Part shown: positions 43,688 through 51,682 of the stretch, piece by piece
Layout: every line of letters starts with the position of its first letter
How positions within the stretch are numbered: the first letter of the stretch is position 1
Assembly: GCA_020723405.1 (NCBI GenBank)
Contig: DYIY01000008.1
Span: forward strand, 62,001 to 126,000
Length of the DNA: 64,000 nucleotides
Direction of reading: 5' to 3'
Source: Thiobacillus denitrificans
GTDB taxonomy: Bacteria; Pseudomonadota; Gammaproteobacteria; Burkholderiales; Thiobacillaceae
Position numbers and translations under genes: made by a program
The notes under the pieces: generated by a model
What the model saw: the letters and a program-made list of their open reading frames with translations, nothing else
What the model was told of the DNA's origin: nothing
Database searches by the model: none

Positions 43688-44330
43688 GGCAGGACAGGCA
43701 GATCTTGCTGCCGGAAGGGTCCACCTTCACCAAACCGGTACCCGAGCCCCCCACGGTGAAGGTGTTGTGCACGTCGTGGCAGGAGCCGCACTCCAGTTTC
43801 CCGCCATAGAGGAGGACCGAACCGATGGTCCCGGTCTTGGTCTGGGTGCCGGAACCGATGGTCACCACCTTGGTGGCCGGATCATGCAGGGAACCGTTCT
43901 GGGACGACAGGGTGGTGTCGTAGGTGAAGCCGATGGGGTGGGAGGACTTCAGGTTGGTTCCCAGGTTGCTGGCCGTGGAAATCATGGTGGTGCCGGTCAC
44001 GCCGCCGAAACTGTTCACCGCCACGGTGCCGTCGTGGCAGGACAGGCACAGCTTTGAACTGCCACCCGGCTGGGTGATGGTGGCCTTCAGGGTGGGGCTG
44101 CTGTAGAGGGTGTAGCTTGCCGTGGTGCTGGCGTGGTTCCACAGAGGCGCATCCGCCACGCTGGTGTCGGACTTGTGGGGCGTGTGGCAGGCCACGCAGA
44201 TGCGTCCACCGGACCAGGACGACGACGTGAAGTCGTGGGCCGATCCGGTGATGGTTCCGGCCGTAGCCGGCAGGCTGGCCAGCAGGGCCCCGAGCATCAG
44301 GGCCGGGGCTAGAGTGCGCTGCAGTTTCAT
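43677..44330 (-). CDS. Tetraheme c-type cytochrome
   Basis: A 217-residue exported cytochrome (signal about 1-24) with CVACHTPH, CLSCHDG, CGSCHDVH and C-terminal CLSCHDK. Spacing and surrounding residues (PLWN, NLGT, HPI/V-x-FTY) match the first tetraheme module of the dodecaheme protein at 37688, so the two are duplicates. It is first in the operon and its promoter should lie in 44331-44633. It could carry electrons across the periplasm to the barrel complex. Confidence 0.9.
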   Translation of the reverse strand: MKLQRTLAPALMLGALLASLPATAGTITGSAHDFTSSSWSGGRICVACHTPHKSDTSVADAPLWNHASTTASYTLYSSPTLKATITQPGGSSKLCLSCHDGTVAVNSFGGVTGTTMISTASNLGTNLKSSHPIGFTYDTTLSSQNGSLHDPATKVVTIGSGTQTKTGTIGSVLLYGGKLECGSCHDVHNTFTVGGSGTGLVKVDPSGSKICLSCHDK

Positions 44331-44633
44331 GTCTGATCCTCCAAGATCAAATTAACGGCCCGGCCTGAACACATGATGCGTGAAGACATCACACGTCATG
44401 CATGTCTCATTCCGGGTTGAGACTCTTACAAACAAACCACCTTCGCCGATTCCATTACATTGTTTATTTGTGATTTTCTAACCAACACCTACGACTTGCA
44501 GCCGGTCTGGAAATGACCCGGCACTCGTCATATGTGTGCTTTTTACACACACTATGCTAAAGTGTCAAGAAATCGTCACGGGGGTCCGTTTGCGGTGCCT
44601 CCTGGAACTCGATACGGAATAGAGACCCCCACC
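44331..44633. promoter_or_regulatory. AT-rich divergent control region of the cytochrome operons
   Basis: This 303-bp gap separates the divergent operons. An imperfect palindrome TGATGCGTGA-AGACA-TCACACGTCA (44374-44398, 8 of 10 positions paired) lies near the minus-strand operon. A second dyad, TGTGTG-N7-CACACA, lies near 44535-44553 and is followed by TATGCT, a possible -10 for the plus operon. The region is far more AT-rich than its flanks. No AioR-type, FNR-type or sigma-54 elements were found, so regulation differs from the aio genes. Confidence 0.5.
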
Positions 44634-45515
44634 ATGAGCGCGGAAATCACTCTCCAACAACCGGCTGAGGAAGCCGTTTCCCCCTTGAGCGTGCGGCTGC
44701 GCACCCGGCTGGGCCACCTGACCCGGGGACTGGCCGTGATCGCCTTGCTGGCGGCGGCCTGGGCCGTGCGTACCCAGGCTTACTACGAGTCCAATTCAGA
44801 CTTTGCCTACTGGCTTGGCGTGGTTGGCGGGACCCTCATGCTTGCGCTTCTGGCCTATCCCCTGCGCAAGCGGGTACGCGGCCTGTCCGGGCTGGGCGCG
44901 TTGCGCCACTGGTTCCGCTTTCACATGCTGGCCGGCCTGCTGGGGCCTTTGCTGGTGCTGTTCCACTCCACCTTCCACGTGCGATCCCTGAACGCGGCGG
45001 TGGCCCTGGGCAGCATGCTGCTGGTGGCGCTGAGCGGCATCATCGGCCGCTTCATCTACCGCCACATCCACCGGGGCCTGTACGGCCGCCGGGCCACCCT
45101 GGATGAGCTGAAGAAGGCGCTGGAGCAGCACCGTGCCGATCTGGCTTCCCGGATGGCTGGGCTGCCGGAGACCGCCCGGGAGATCAGCCAGTTTGCCGAT
45201 CTGGTCGGCGTGGTTCCAGAAGGCCGCTGGGAACGCATGCTGCACTTCCTGTCCCTGGGGTTGCGGCGCCGCCTGGCGGGCCTGCGGGCCCGCCGCGCCC
45301 TGGCCCGCCAGGGTGGCCGGGACACCGACGCCGACCTTGCGGCCATGGAAGAATTGATTCGAAATGTCGATCTCACCCTCAAGGCTGCCCAACAGGCGGC
45401 CCAGTTCTCCACTTATGAACGCCTTTTCTCCCTTTGGCATGCGGTGCACATTCCCTTTCTGTGCATGCTGGTCATCACTGCGCTGGTCCACGTTTTGGCA
45501 GTCCACGCCTATTGA
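44634..45515 (+). CDS. b-type cytochrome-like inner-membrane protein
   Basis: A 293-residue protein with about five transmembrane segments. Possible heme b ligands are the histidines in HWFRFHMLAG and LVLFHSTFH (about residues 100-120), RHIHRG, and the C-terminal WHAVHIPFL...ALVHVLAVHAY. A soluble helical insert of about 100 residues lies between the fourth and last segments. I read it as a quinone- or NAD(P)H-linked electron entry/exit point in the membrane (inference). ATG 44634 has only a weak ribosome site. Its stop is next to the following heme protein. Confidence 0.78.
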   Translation: MSAEITLQQPAEEAVSPLSVRLRTRLGHLTRGLAVIALLAAAWAVRTQAYYESNSDFAYWLGVVGGTLMLALLAYPLRKRVRGLSGLGALRHWFRFHMLAGLLGPLLVLFHSTFHVRSLNAAVALGSMLLVALSGIIGRFIYRHIHRGLYGRRATLDELKKALEQHRADLASRMAGLPETAREISQFADLVGVVPEGRWERMLHFLSLGLRRRLAGLRARRALARQGGRDTDADLAAMEELIRNVDLTLKAAQQAAQFSTYERLFSLWHAVHIPFLCMLVITALVHVLAVHAY

Positions 45516-47121
45516 TGCCCCGGCGCGCCTGTCCGGGCGGGTTCTGCTGGCCGTCCTACTCGCCCTCCTCCTCGTCGCCCCGTCCTTCCCGCTCCGTGCC
45601 CAGAGCCTGGAGTCGGCCGTGATGCCGGGCAAGGTCGTTGCCGGCCACGCGAAGCTGGAAAATCAATGCGACAACTGCCACGTGCGCTTCGACCGGGGCG
45701 CCCAGAACCGGCTCTGTCTCGACTGCCACAAGCCGGTGGCGGTGGACGTGGCGGCGGGCCAGGGGTTTCATGGCCGCATGGAGGAGAAACCCTGCCGTTC
45801 CTGCCATACCGATCACAAGGGCCGCAATGCCCGGGTGGTCAAGCTGGACGAGAAGATCTTCGATCACGCCGGCACCGATTTCGCCCTGCGCGGCAAACAC
45901 GGCAAGGCCGCCTGCAAGGAATGCCATCCCGCCGGCAGCAAGCACCGCAAGGCCCCGTCGGATTGCGTCGCCTGCCACCGGGACGACGACAAGCACAAGG
46001 GCTCACTGGGTGCGAAATGCGCCAGTTGCCATGACGAAACCGACTGGAAGAAGGCCCGCTTCGATCATGGCCGGACCCGTTTCGCCCTGCGCGGCGGCCA
46101 CGAGGATCTGGCCTGCAACAAATGCCATGCCGACCTGACCTTCGCCAAGACCCCCACCGACTGCCTGAGCTGCCACCGCAAGGATGACGAACACAAGGGC
46201 ACCTTCGGTGGCCGCTGCCAGGACTGCCACCGGGAGACCCAGTGGGACCAGCCCTTCTTCGACCATGATCGTAAAACCCGATTCCGTCTGTTGGACAAAC
46301 ACCGCCAGGTGGCCTGTGCCAAATGCCATACCCAAGCGATCACCCAGAAGAAGACGCCCAACCGCTGTGTGGACTGTCACAAGGCCGACGACGTCCACAA
46401 GGGCAGCCTGGGGGAGAAGTGCGAGTCCTGCCATAACGCCAACCAATGGAAGCAGGGCCGCTTCGACCACGCTCGGGATGCCCGCTTCCCCCTGCGCGAC
46501 AAGCACGCCGCGGCCAAGTGCGAGAGCTGCCACAAACCGGGCGCCGCCAGCGCCAAGTTGCCCAACCGCTGCCACGACTGCCACGCCGAGGACGACCGGA
46601 AGAAGGGACACAAGGGCCGTTACGGGGAGAAATGCGAGACCTGCCACAACGAGAAGGCTTTCAAGCCGTCCACCTTTCTGCATGACCGGGACACCCGCTA
46701 CCTGCTCCGCGACAAGCACCGGCAGGTGAAGTGCGACGATTGCCACAAGACGCCCAGCCTGTTCGACAAGCTGGGCACCCGCTGCTTCGCCTGCCACGAG
46801 CGTACCGACATGGAGAAGGGCCACAAGGGCCGCTTCGGGGAGAAGTGCGAGACCTGCCATGTGGAGAAGGACTTCATCACCGTCCGCTTCAATCATGACA
46901 AGGACACGGCCTTCACCCTCGCCGGCAAGCATCGCCAGGCCAAGTGTGCCGCCTGCCACAAGGACCCCTTGAACCAGGGCAAGGGCACCCGCCGCTGTCT
47001 GGACTGCCACAAGGACGACGACGTGCACTTCGGCAGCTACGACTTGCGCTGCGACCAGTGCCACGTGGCCGACGACTGGCGCAAGGTGATCCGCAAGGAC
47101 GGGGCCAAGGCGGGACCATGA
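45515..47121 (+). CDS. 21-heme c-type cytochrome with triheme repeats; start disrupted by one base
   Basis: An exported protein of about 535 residues with 21 CxxCH motifs. After three N-terminal hemes come about six repeats of roughly 75 residues, each with the pattern KH...C..CH...C..CH..DD.HKG..G.KC..CH....W. The open frame has no usable start near its signal peptide (ARLSGRVLLAVLLALLL). ATG 45515, overlapping the previous stop as TGATG, is one base out of frame; one extra C in the run at 45518-45521 would give MPPARLSGR and join them. This is a probable homopolymer sequencing error or a real frameshift. Otherwise a rare ATT start at 45511 is needed. Confidence 0.88.
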
Positions 47122-48419
47122 AAACGATGCTGCCCCTCTGGACGATCTACGTCATCCCCCTGGCCGCCGCCTTCACCGCCTACCTGTTCACCCGTCGCCG
47201 ACGGGAATCACGGGCCCGGGCCGTGCTCGACAAATCCATCCAGAGCGGGCTCACCGAGCCCGCCAGCCTGCATCCCCGCATCGATCCGGCCATCTGCGTG
47301 GGGTCCGGCGCCTGTACCCGGGCCTGTCCGGAGCACACCCTGGGCATCATCAACGGCAAGGCCCACCTGGTGAATCCCACGGTCTGCATCGGCCACGGCG
47401 CCTGCGCCGCCAGCTGCCCCCTGGGCGCCATCACCCTGGTGTTCGGCACCGCCAAGCGGGGCGTGGACATTCCCTTCGTGAAACCCAACTTCGAAACCAA
47501 CGTGCCGGGCATCTACATCGCCGGCGAACTGGGCGGCATGGGCCTCATCCGCAAAGCGGCCGAGCAGGGACGCCAGGCCATGGACGGCATCGCCGCCAGC
47601 CCGGGGGCGGCCGACATGCTCGACGTGGTCATCGTCGGCGCCGGCCCCGCCGGCCTGTCGGCCACCCTGGCCGCCATGGAGAAGAAGCTGCGCTTCGTCA
47701 CCCTGGAGCAGGAGGACTCCCTGGGCGGCACGGTCTATCACTATCCGCGCAACAAGATCGTCATGACCCAACCCGTCGTCCTGCCCCTGGCCGGCAAAGT
47801 CCCCCTGGGCGAGATCTCCAAGGAAAGCCTCCTGGAGTTCTGGCAGGGGCTGGTGGCGCGCTTCTCCATCCCCATCAACTTCAGCGAACGCATGGAGAAG
47901 ATCGAGCCGGTGGACGGCGGCTACCGGGTGCGCACCCCGCACCACGAGTACCTGACCCGATCCGTGCTCCTCGCCATCGGCCGGCGCGGCACGCCGCGCA
48001 AGCTGGGCGTGCCCGGGGAAGAACACGCCAAGGTGGTCTACCGTCTCATCGACCCGGAGCAGTACCGGGGCCGCAAGGTGCTGGTGGTGGGCGGCGGCGA
48101 CAGCGCCATCGAGGCCGCCGTGGCCCTGGCCGAACAAGCGGACACCAGCGTGGCTTTGTCCTATCGCGGCGAGTCCTTTGGCCGGGTCAAGCAGAAGAAC
48201 CGGGAACGGGTGGCGGAAGCAGAGCAGGCGGGCCGCCTGCGGGTCATGTTGAATTCCCAGGTGGGACGCATCGACGAGAACTGGGTGTCCATGGACCATG
48301 CCGGCGAGCCGGTCATGCTGGAGAACGACTACGTCATCGTCTGCGCCGGCGGCGTGCTGCCCACCCCCATGCTCAAGGAGATGGGCATCCGCGTGGAGAC
48401 CAAGTTCGGCACCGAATAG
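47118..48419 (+). CDS. Membrane-anchored ferredoxin/NAD(P)-binding FAD oxidoreductase
   Basis: A 433-residue protein: one N-terminal transmembrane helix (about residues 6-24), a two-cluster ferredoxin domain (about 55-110), and a thioredoxin-reductase-like flavoprotein domain with GAGPAGLSA (about 176) for FAD and VVGGGDSAIEAA (about 322) for NAD(P). The two cluster motifs, CVGSGACTRACP and CIGHGACAASCP, have serine and histidine in place of the second cysteine of CxxCxxCxxxCP. It overlaps the 21-heme gene as ATGA. I infer that it connects the cytoplasmic NAD(P)H pool with the cytochromes. Confidence 0.88.
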   Translation: MKTMLPLWTIYVIPLAAAFTAYLFTRRRRESRARAVLDKSIQSGLTEPASLHPRIDPAICVGSGACTRACPEHTLGIINGKAHLVNPTVCIGHGACAASCPLGAITLVFGTAKRGVDIPFVKPNFETNVPGIYIAGELGGMGLIRKAAEQGRQAMDGIAASPGAADMLDVVIVGAGPAGLSATLAAMEKKLRFVTLEQEDSLGGTVYHYPRNKIVMTQPVVLPLAGKVPLGEISKESLLEFWQGLVARFSIPINFSERMEKIEPVDGGYRVRTPHHEYLTRSVLLAIGRRGTPRKLGVPGEEHAKVVYRLIDPEQYRGRKVLVVGGGDSAIEAAVALAEQADTSVALSYRGESFGRVKQKNRERVAEAEQAGRLRVMLNSQVGRIDENWVSMDHAGEPVMLENDYVIVCAGGVLPTPMLKEMGIRVETKFGTE

Positions 48420-48454
48420 CCGGCCCGGGCCCCCGGGCCGGCGTCTTCAGTTTT
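48420..48454 (+). terminator. Possible rho-independent terminator
   Basis: A 10-bp GC-only stem CCGGCCCGGG / CCCGGGCCGG (48420-48441) follows the oxidoreductase stop at once. Eight bases later comes a short TTTT at 48451-48454. The weak T-tract makes full termination uncertain. Confidence 0.45.
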
Positions 48455-48510
48455 CGCCGAAAAGGTCGATATGGGCAGCAATGCCGATTTCCTTTGCGAG
48501 GGGTATTTTC

Positions 48511-49296
48511 ATGGTCCCTGCCACCCTGGCCCGCATGGCCGCCTTCCTGCTTGCGCTGTCGTCCTCGGCCGCCGCCCTGGCCCAGCAGGTCCGCCCCGAA
48601 ATCCTCATCTACTGCGGCATCACCATGGTCCGCCCCATGACCGAGATCGCCCGGGCCTTCGAGCAGAAGGAGAACGTGAAGATCACCCTGGCCCAGGGGG
48701 GCTCGGAAGACCTGTACCAGGCGCTCAAGAAGAGCCACCAGGGAGACCTGTACCTGCCCGGCGAGCCCACGTATCGCAGCAAATACCTGAATGAGGGCCT
48801 GCTCGGGGACGTGGTCACCGTGGGCTACAACCAATTGGCCATCGTGGTGAAGAAGGGCAATCCCAAGCGGGTGAAGGGCGACCCGAAGGAACTCTTGCGC
48901 GCTGACCTGACGGTGCTCATCGGCAATGCCGACTCGGGCAGCGTGGGCAAGGAAACCAAGGACGTGCTGGAAAGCGCCGGCCTTTACCAGAAGGTGCTGG
49001 ACGTGGCCGTCTACCTGGCCCCCGACTCCCGGGTGCTGAACAACGCCATGAAGAAGGGCGAGGCCGACGTCATCCTCAACTGGCGGGCCACGGCCTTCTT
49101 CCCGGACAACGTGGCAGCGGTGGACGTGGTGGATCTGAGCCCGAAACTGGCCAAGCCCCAGGCCCTGCTCCTCAACCTGCTCACCTTCTCGGAACACAAG
49201 GACCTGGCCAAGCGCTTCATGGCCTTCACCGCCGGTGAGGAAGGCCAGGCCATCTACCGCAAATGGGGCTTCCTGGACAACAAGGCGCTGAATTGA
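48511..49296 (+). CDS. ModA-like periplasmic substrate-binding protein
   Basis: A 261-residue exported protein (signal to about residue 25, ALAQQ) of the molybdate/tungstate-type binding fold, with ILIYCGITMVRPM, QGGSEDLYQALK, NADSGSVGKETKDVL and DVILNWRATAFF. GAGGGG lies before ATG 48511. No ABC permease or ATPase genes are adjacent. The next gene is a hybrid histidine kinase whose start overlaps this stop, so it probably acts as a sensory co-receptor. The ligand is unknown and need not be molybdate. Confidence 0.85.
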   Translation: MVPATLARMAAFLLALSSSAAALAQQVRPEILIYCGITMVRPMTEIARAFEQKENVKITLAQGGSEDLYQALKKSHQGDLYLPGEPTYRSKYLNEGLLGDVVTVGYNQLAIVVKKGNPKRVKGDPKELLRADLTVLIGNADSGSVGKETKDVLESAGLYQKVLDVAVYLAPDSRVLNNAMKKGEADVILNWRATAFFPDNVAAVDVVDLSPKLAKPQALLLNLLTFSEHKDLAKRFMAFTAGEEGQAIYRKWGFLDNKALN

Positions 49297-51647
49297 GCCA
49301 GACCGACCGGCCCGGGCCGGATCTGCCTCTGGAGGACCAGCCCCAGGAACTGGCCGCCTCCCGGCTGTTCTGGCTCATCGGCGTGTTCTTTGCCGGCCTG
49401 CTGCTGGTGGTGGGCCTGAAGGCCTTCTTCTCCCACCTGAACGACGAACTGGGCCAGCGCAGCGCCAACGAACGGGCCCGCCTGGCCATCGGCGAAGGCA
49501 TCGTCGGCAGCATCAACGAGATCGAGAAGGACGTCTACCTGCTCTCCACCCTGGGCGGAGAGGCGGCCCAGGCCCGCATGCAGGAGGAAATCCGCGAGCA
49601 CGTGGCCCGCCTGGGCAATGACCTGAAGGTGCTCAAGGAAGGCGGCATCGTCACCCGGGAACTGGAACTCAACATGGAAGGCCGGGACAGCATGGTCCGG
49701 GAATTCCATTACCAGCCGCCCAGTGAAGGCGGCGGCTACGTGCTGGAGCTCATCGAGATCGCTCCCCTGCTCGACCAACTGGACGGCAAGGTCACCGAAC
49801 TGCGCAGTCTGCTGGCCCAGCGTAGCGCCCTGCGGGACCAAGGCAAGGGCCGGGGGCTGATCGAACTGGAACAGCGCATCACCCTGGCCTTGAAACACCT
49901 GCCCCCCTATTTCCTGCGCCTCAAGGAAAACGCCAACCGGTTGTTCTTCGATTCCAGCGAACGCCTGGCCGAACTGGAAAAGCGCCTGCAAGTGGAACGG
50001 GACCGCTACCAGAGCCTGGAGAACCTGCTGGTGATCCTGGTCATCGTCACGGTCACCGTGGCCGGCGGCCTGTTCGCCCGCAAGATCCGCGCCTCCAACC
50101 AGCGCCTGCGCCACGCCTGGGAGGAAATGCGTACCGCCAAGGAAGAGGCCGAGCGGGCCAGCCGGGCCAAGTCGGAATTCGTCTCGCGCATGAGCCACGA
50201 GTTGCGCACCCCCATGAACGCCATCCTGGGGTTTGCCCAACTGTTGGAAGGGGAAGCCCTGAATTCCGAACAACGGGACTTCGTGAAGGAGATCAACCGG
50301 GCCGGCGTGCACCTGCTGGAACTCATCAACCAGGTGCTGGATCTGGCCAAGATCGAAGCCGGCGGCATGATTCTGGAGGACATCCCCTTCGACCTCATGA
50401 AGACCATGGACGAAGTGGCCACCCTGGTGGCCGAGCGGGCCCGGGCCCAGGGCCTCAACCTGCGCTTCTTCGCCTCGCCGGAACTGCCCAGCCTGGTGCT
50501 CGGCGATCCCACCCGGCTGCGCCAGGTGCTCATCAACCTCATGGGCAATGCCGTCAAGTTCACCCACGCAGGCGGCATCGACCTGCGGGTGGAACCCGTC
50601 GAGGGGGGCGCATGCATCCGCTTCAGCGTCCAGGACACAGGCATCGGCATGGACCAGGCCACCCTGGAACGGCTGTTCAAACCCTTCGCCCAGGCCGACG
50701 AATCCACCACCCGCAAATACGGCGGCACGGGCCTGGGGCTCATGATCTCCCGGGATCTGGTGCGGGCCATGGGCGGCGACATCCTGGTGGAAAGCACCCC
50801 GGGACTGGGCAGCCATTTTCACTTCTGCCTGCCCTGCCGCCCGGCCCCCGACGCGCCCGCCCGCCCGGCGCCCCTGGCCGGCTACCGGGCTCTGCTCTCC
50901 TGTAGCGATGCCCATCAGGTGGAGGTGCTGGACGCCCATCTGACCGCCCTGGGGGCGCAGATCGTGCCCGCCTCGGGCCTGGATGGGGTCCAGGCGGCCA
51001 TGGCCGACGACCCGGACCGGCCCTGGGTGTTCATCGGCCGCGCCGGCTGTCTGGCCGGACTGGCGGGCCTGCGTCATCTGGGCCGCCACCCCCGGGACAT
51101 CCGTCTGCTGATCCCCGAAGCCGAGGACAACGGGCCGCCCCCGCCGGGGGTGGACGGCCTGCTGCGGGAACCCTTCACCTACACCCGTCTGCTGGATGCC
51201 GTCGCCACCGTCGCCCAGCGGCCGGCCACGGCCCCGGCGGCCCCGGCCACGGTTGAAGATGCCGCACCCCATGTGGCCCACCTGCTGCTGGTGGAAGACA
51301 ACCGCATCAACCAGATGGTGGCCAGCCGCATGCTGGACAAACTGGGGGTCACCCACCAGGTGGCGGAACACGGGCTCCAGGCCCTGGCCATGCTGCGCAA
51401 CGGCCGCTTCGACCTGGTACTCATGGACATGCAGATGCCGGAAATGGACGGCATCGAGGCTACCCGGGCCCTGCGGGCCTGGGAACGGGAAGAAGGCCGC
51501 AAACCGGTGCCCGTGGTGGCCATGACCGCCAACGCCCTGGTCGAGGACCGGGACGCCTGCCTGGCCGCCGGCATGGACGACCACCTGGCCAAGCCGGTGG
51601 AGATGGACCGGCTCAGGGAGGTATTGAATCGGTGGCTGGGGCGCTGA
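49293..51647 (+). CDS. Hybrid sensor histidine kinase
   Basis: A kinase of about 784 residues. It has two transmembrane helices (about 25-45 and 245-263) flanking a helical periplasmic domain, then HisKA with SHELRTPMNAILGF, HATPase with GTGLGLMISRDLV, a degenerate receiver-like domain lacking the phospho-aspartate (about 540-640), and a C-terminal receiver with LMDMQMPEMDG. The likely start is TTG 49293, overlapping the upstream stop; ATG 49263 inside the binding-protein gene is the alternative. It resembles AioX-AioS or TorT-TorS pairings in being coupled to a binding protein. No output regulator is adjacent. Confidence 0.9.
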   Translation: MSQTDRPGPDLPLEDQPQELAASRLFWLIGVFFAGLLLVVGLKAFFSHLNDELGQRSANERARLAIGEGIVGSINEIEKDVYLLSTLGGEAAQARMQEEIREHVARLGNDLKVLKEGGIVTRELELNMEGRDSMVREFHYQPPSEGGGYVLELIEIAPLLDQLDGKVTELRSLLAQRSALRDQGKGRGLIELEQRITLALKHLPPYFLRLKENANRLFFDSSERLAELEKRLQVERDRYQSLENLLVILVIVTVTVAGGLFARKIRASNQRLRHAWEEMRTAKEEAERASRAKSEFVSRMSHELRTPMNAILGFAQLLEGEALNSEQRDFVKEINRAGVHLLELINQVLDLAKIEAGGMILEDIPFDLMKTMDEVATLVAERARAQGLNLRFFASPELPSLVLGDPTRLRQVLINLMGNAVKFTHAGGIDLRVEPVEGGACIRFSVQDTGIGMDQATLERLFKPFAQADESTTRKYGGTGLGLMISRDLVRAMGGDILVESTPGLGSHFHFCLPCRPAPDAPARPAPLAGYRALLSCSDAHQVEVLDAHLTALGAQIVPASGLDGVQAAMADDPDRPWVFIGRAGCLAGLAGLRHLGRHPRDIRLLIPEAEDNGPPPPGVDGLLREPFTYTRLLDAVATVAQRPATAPAAPATVEDAAPHVAHLLLVEDNRINQMVASRMLDKLGVTHQVAEHGLQALAMLRNGRFDLVLMDMQMPEMDGIEATRALRAWEREEGRKPVPVVAMTANALVEDRDACLAAGMDDHLAKPVEMDRLREVLNRWLGR

Positions 51648-51682
51648 AGGGCCCACTGGCCCCGGCCTGCCCACCACCTCCG

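Noticed and set aside
48511-49296. Molybdate ABC transporter
   Set aside because: No permease or ATPase gene is adjacent; the overlapping neighbour is a kinase, so a sensory role is more likely.
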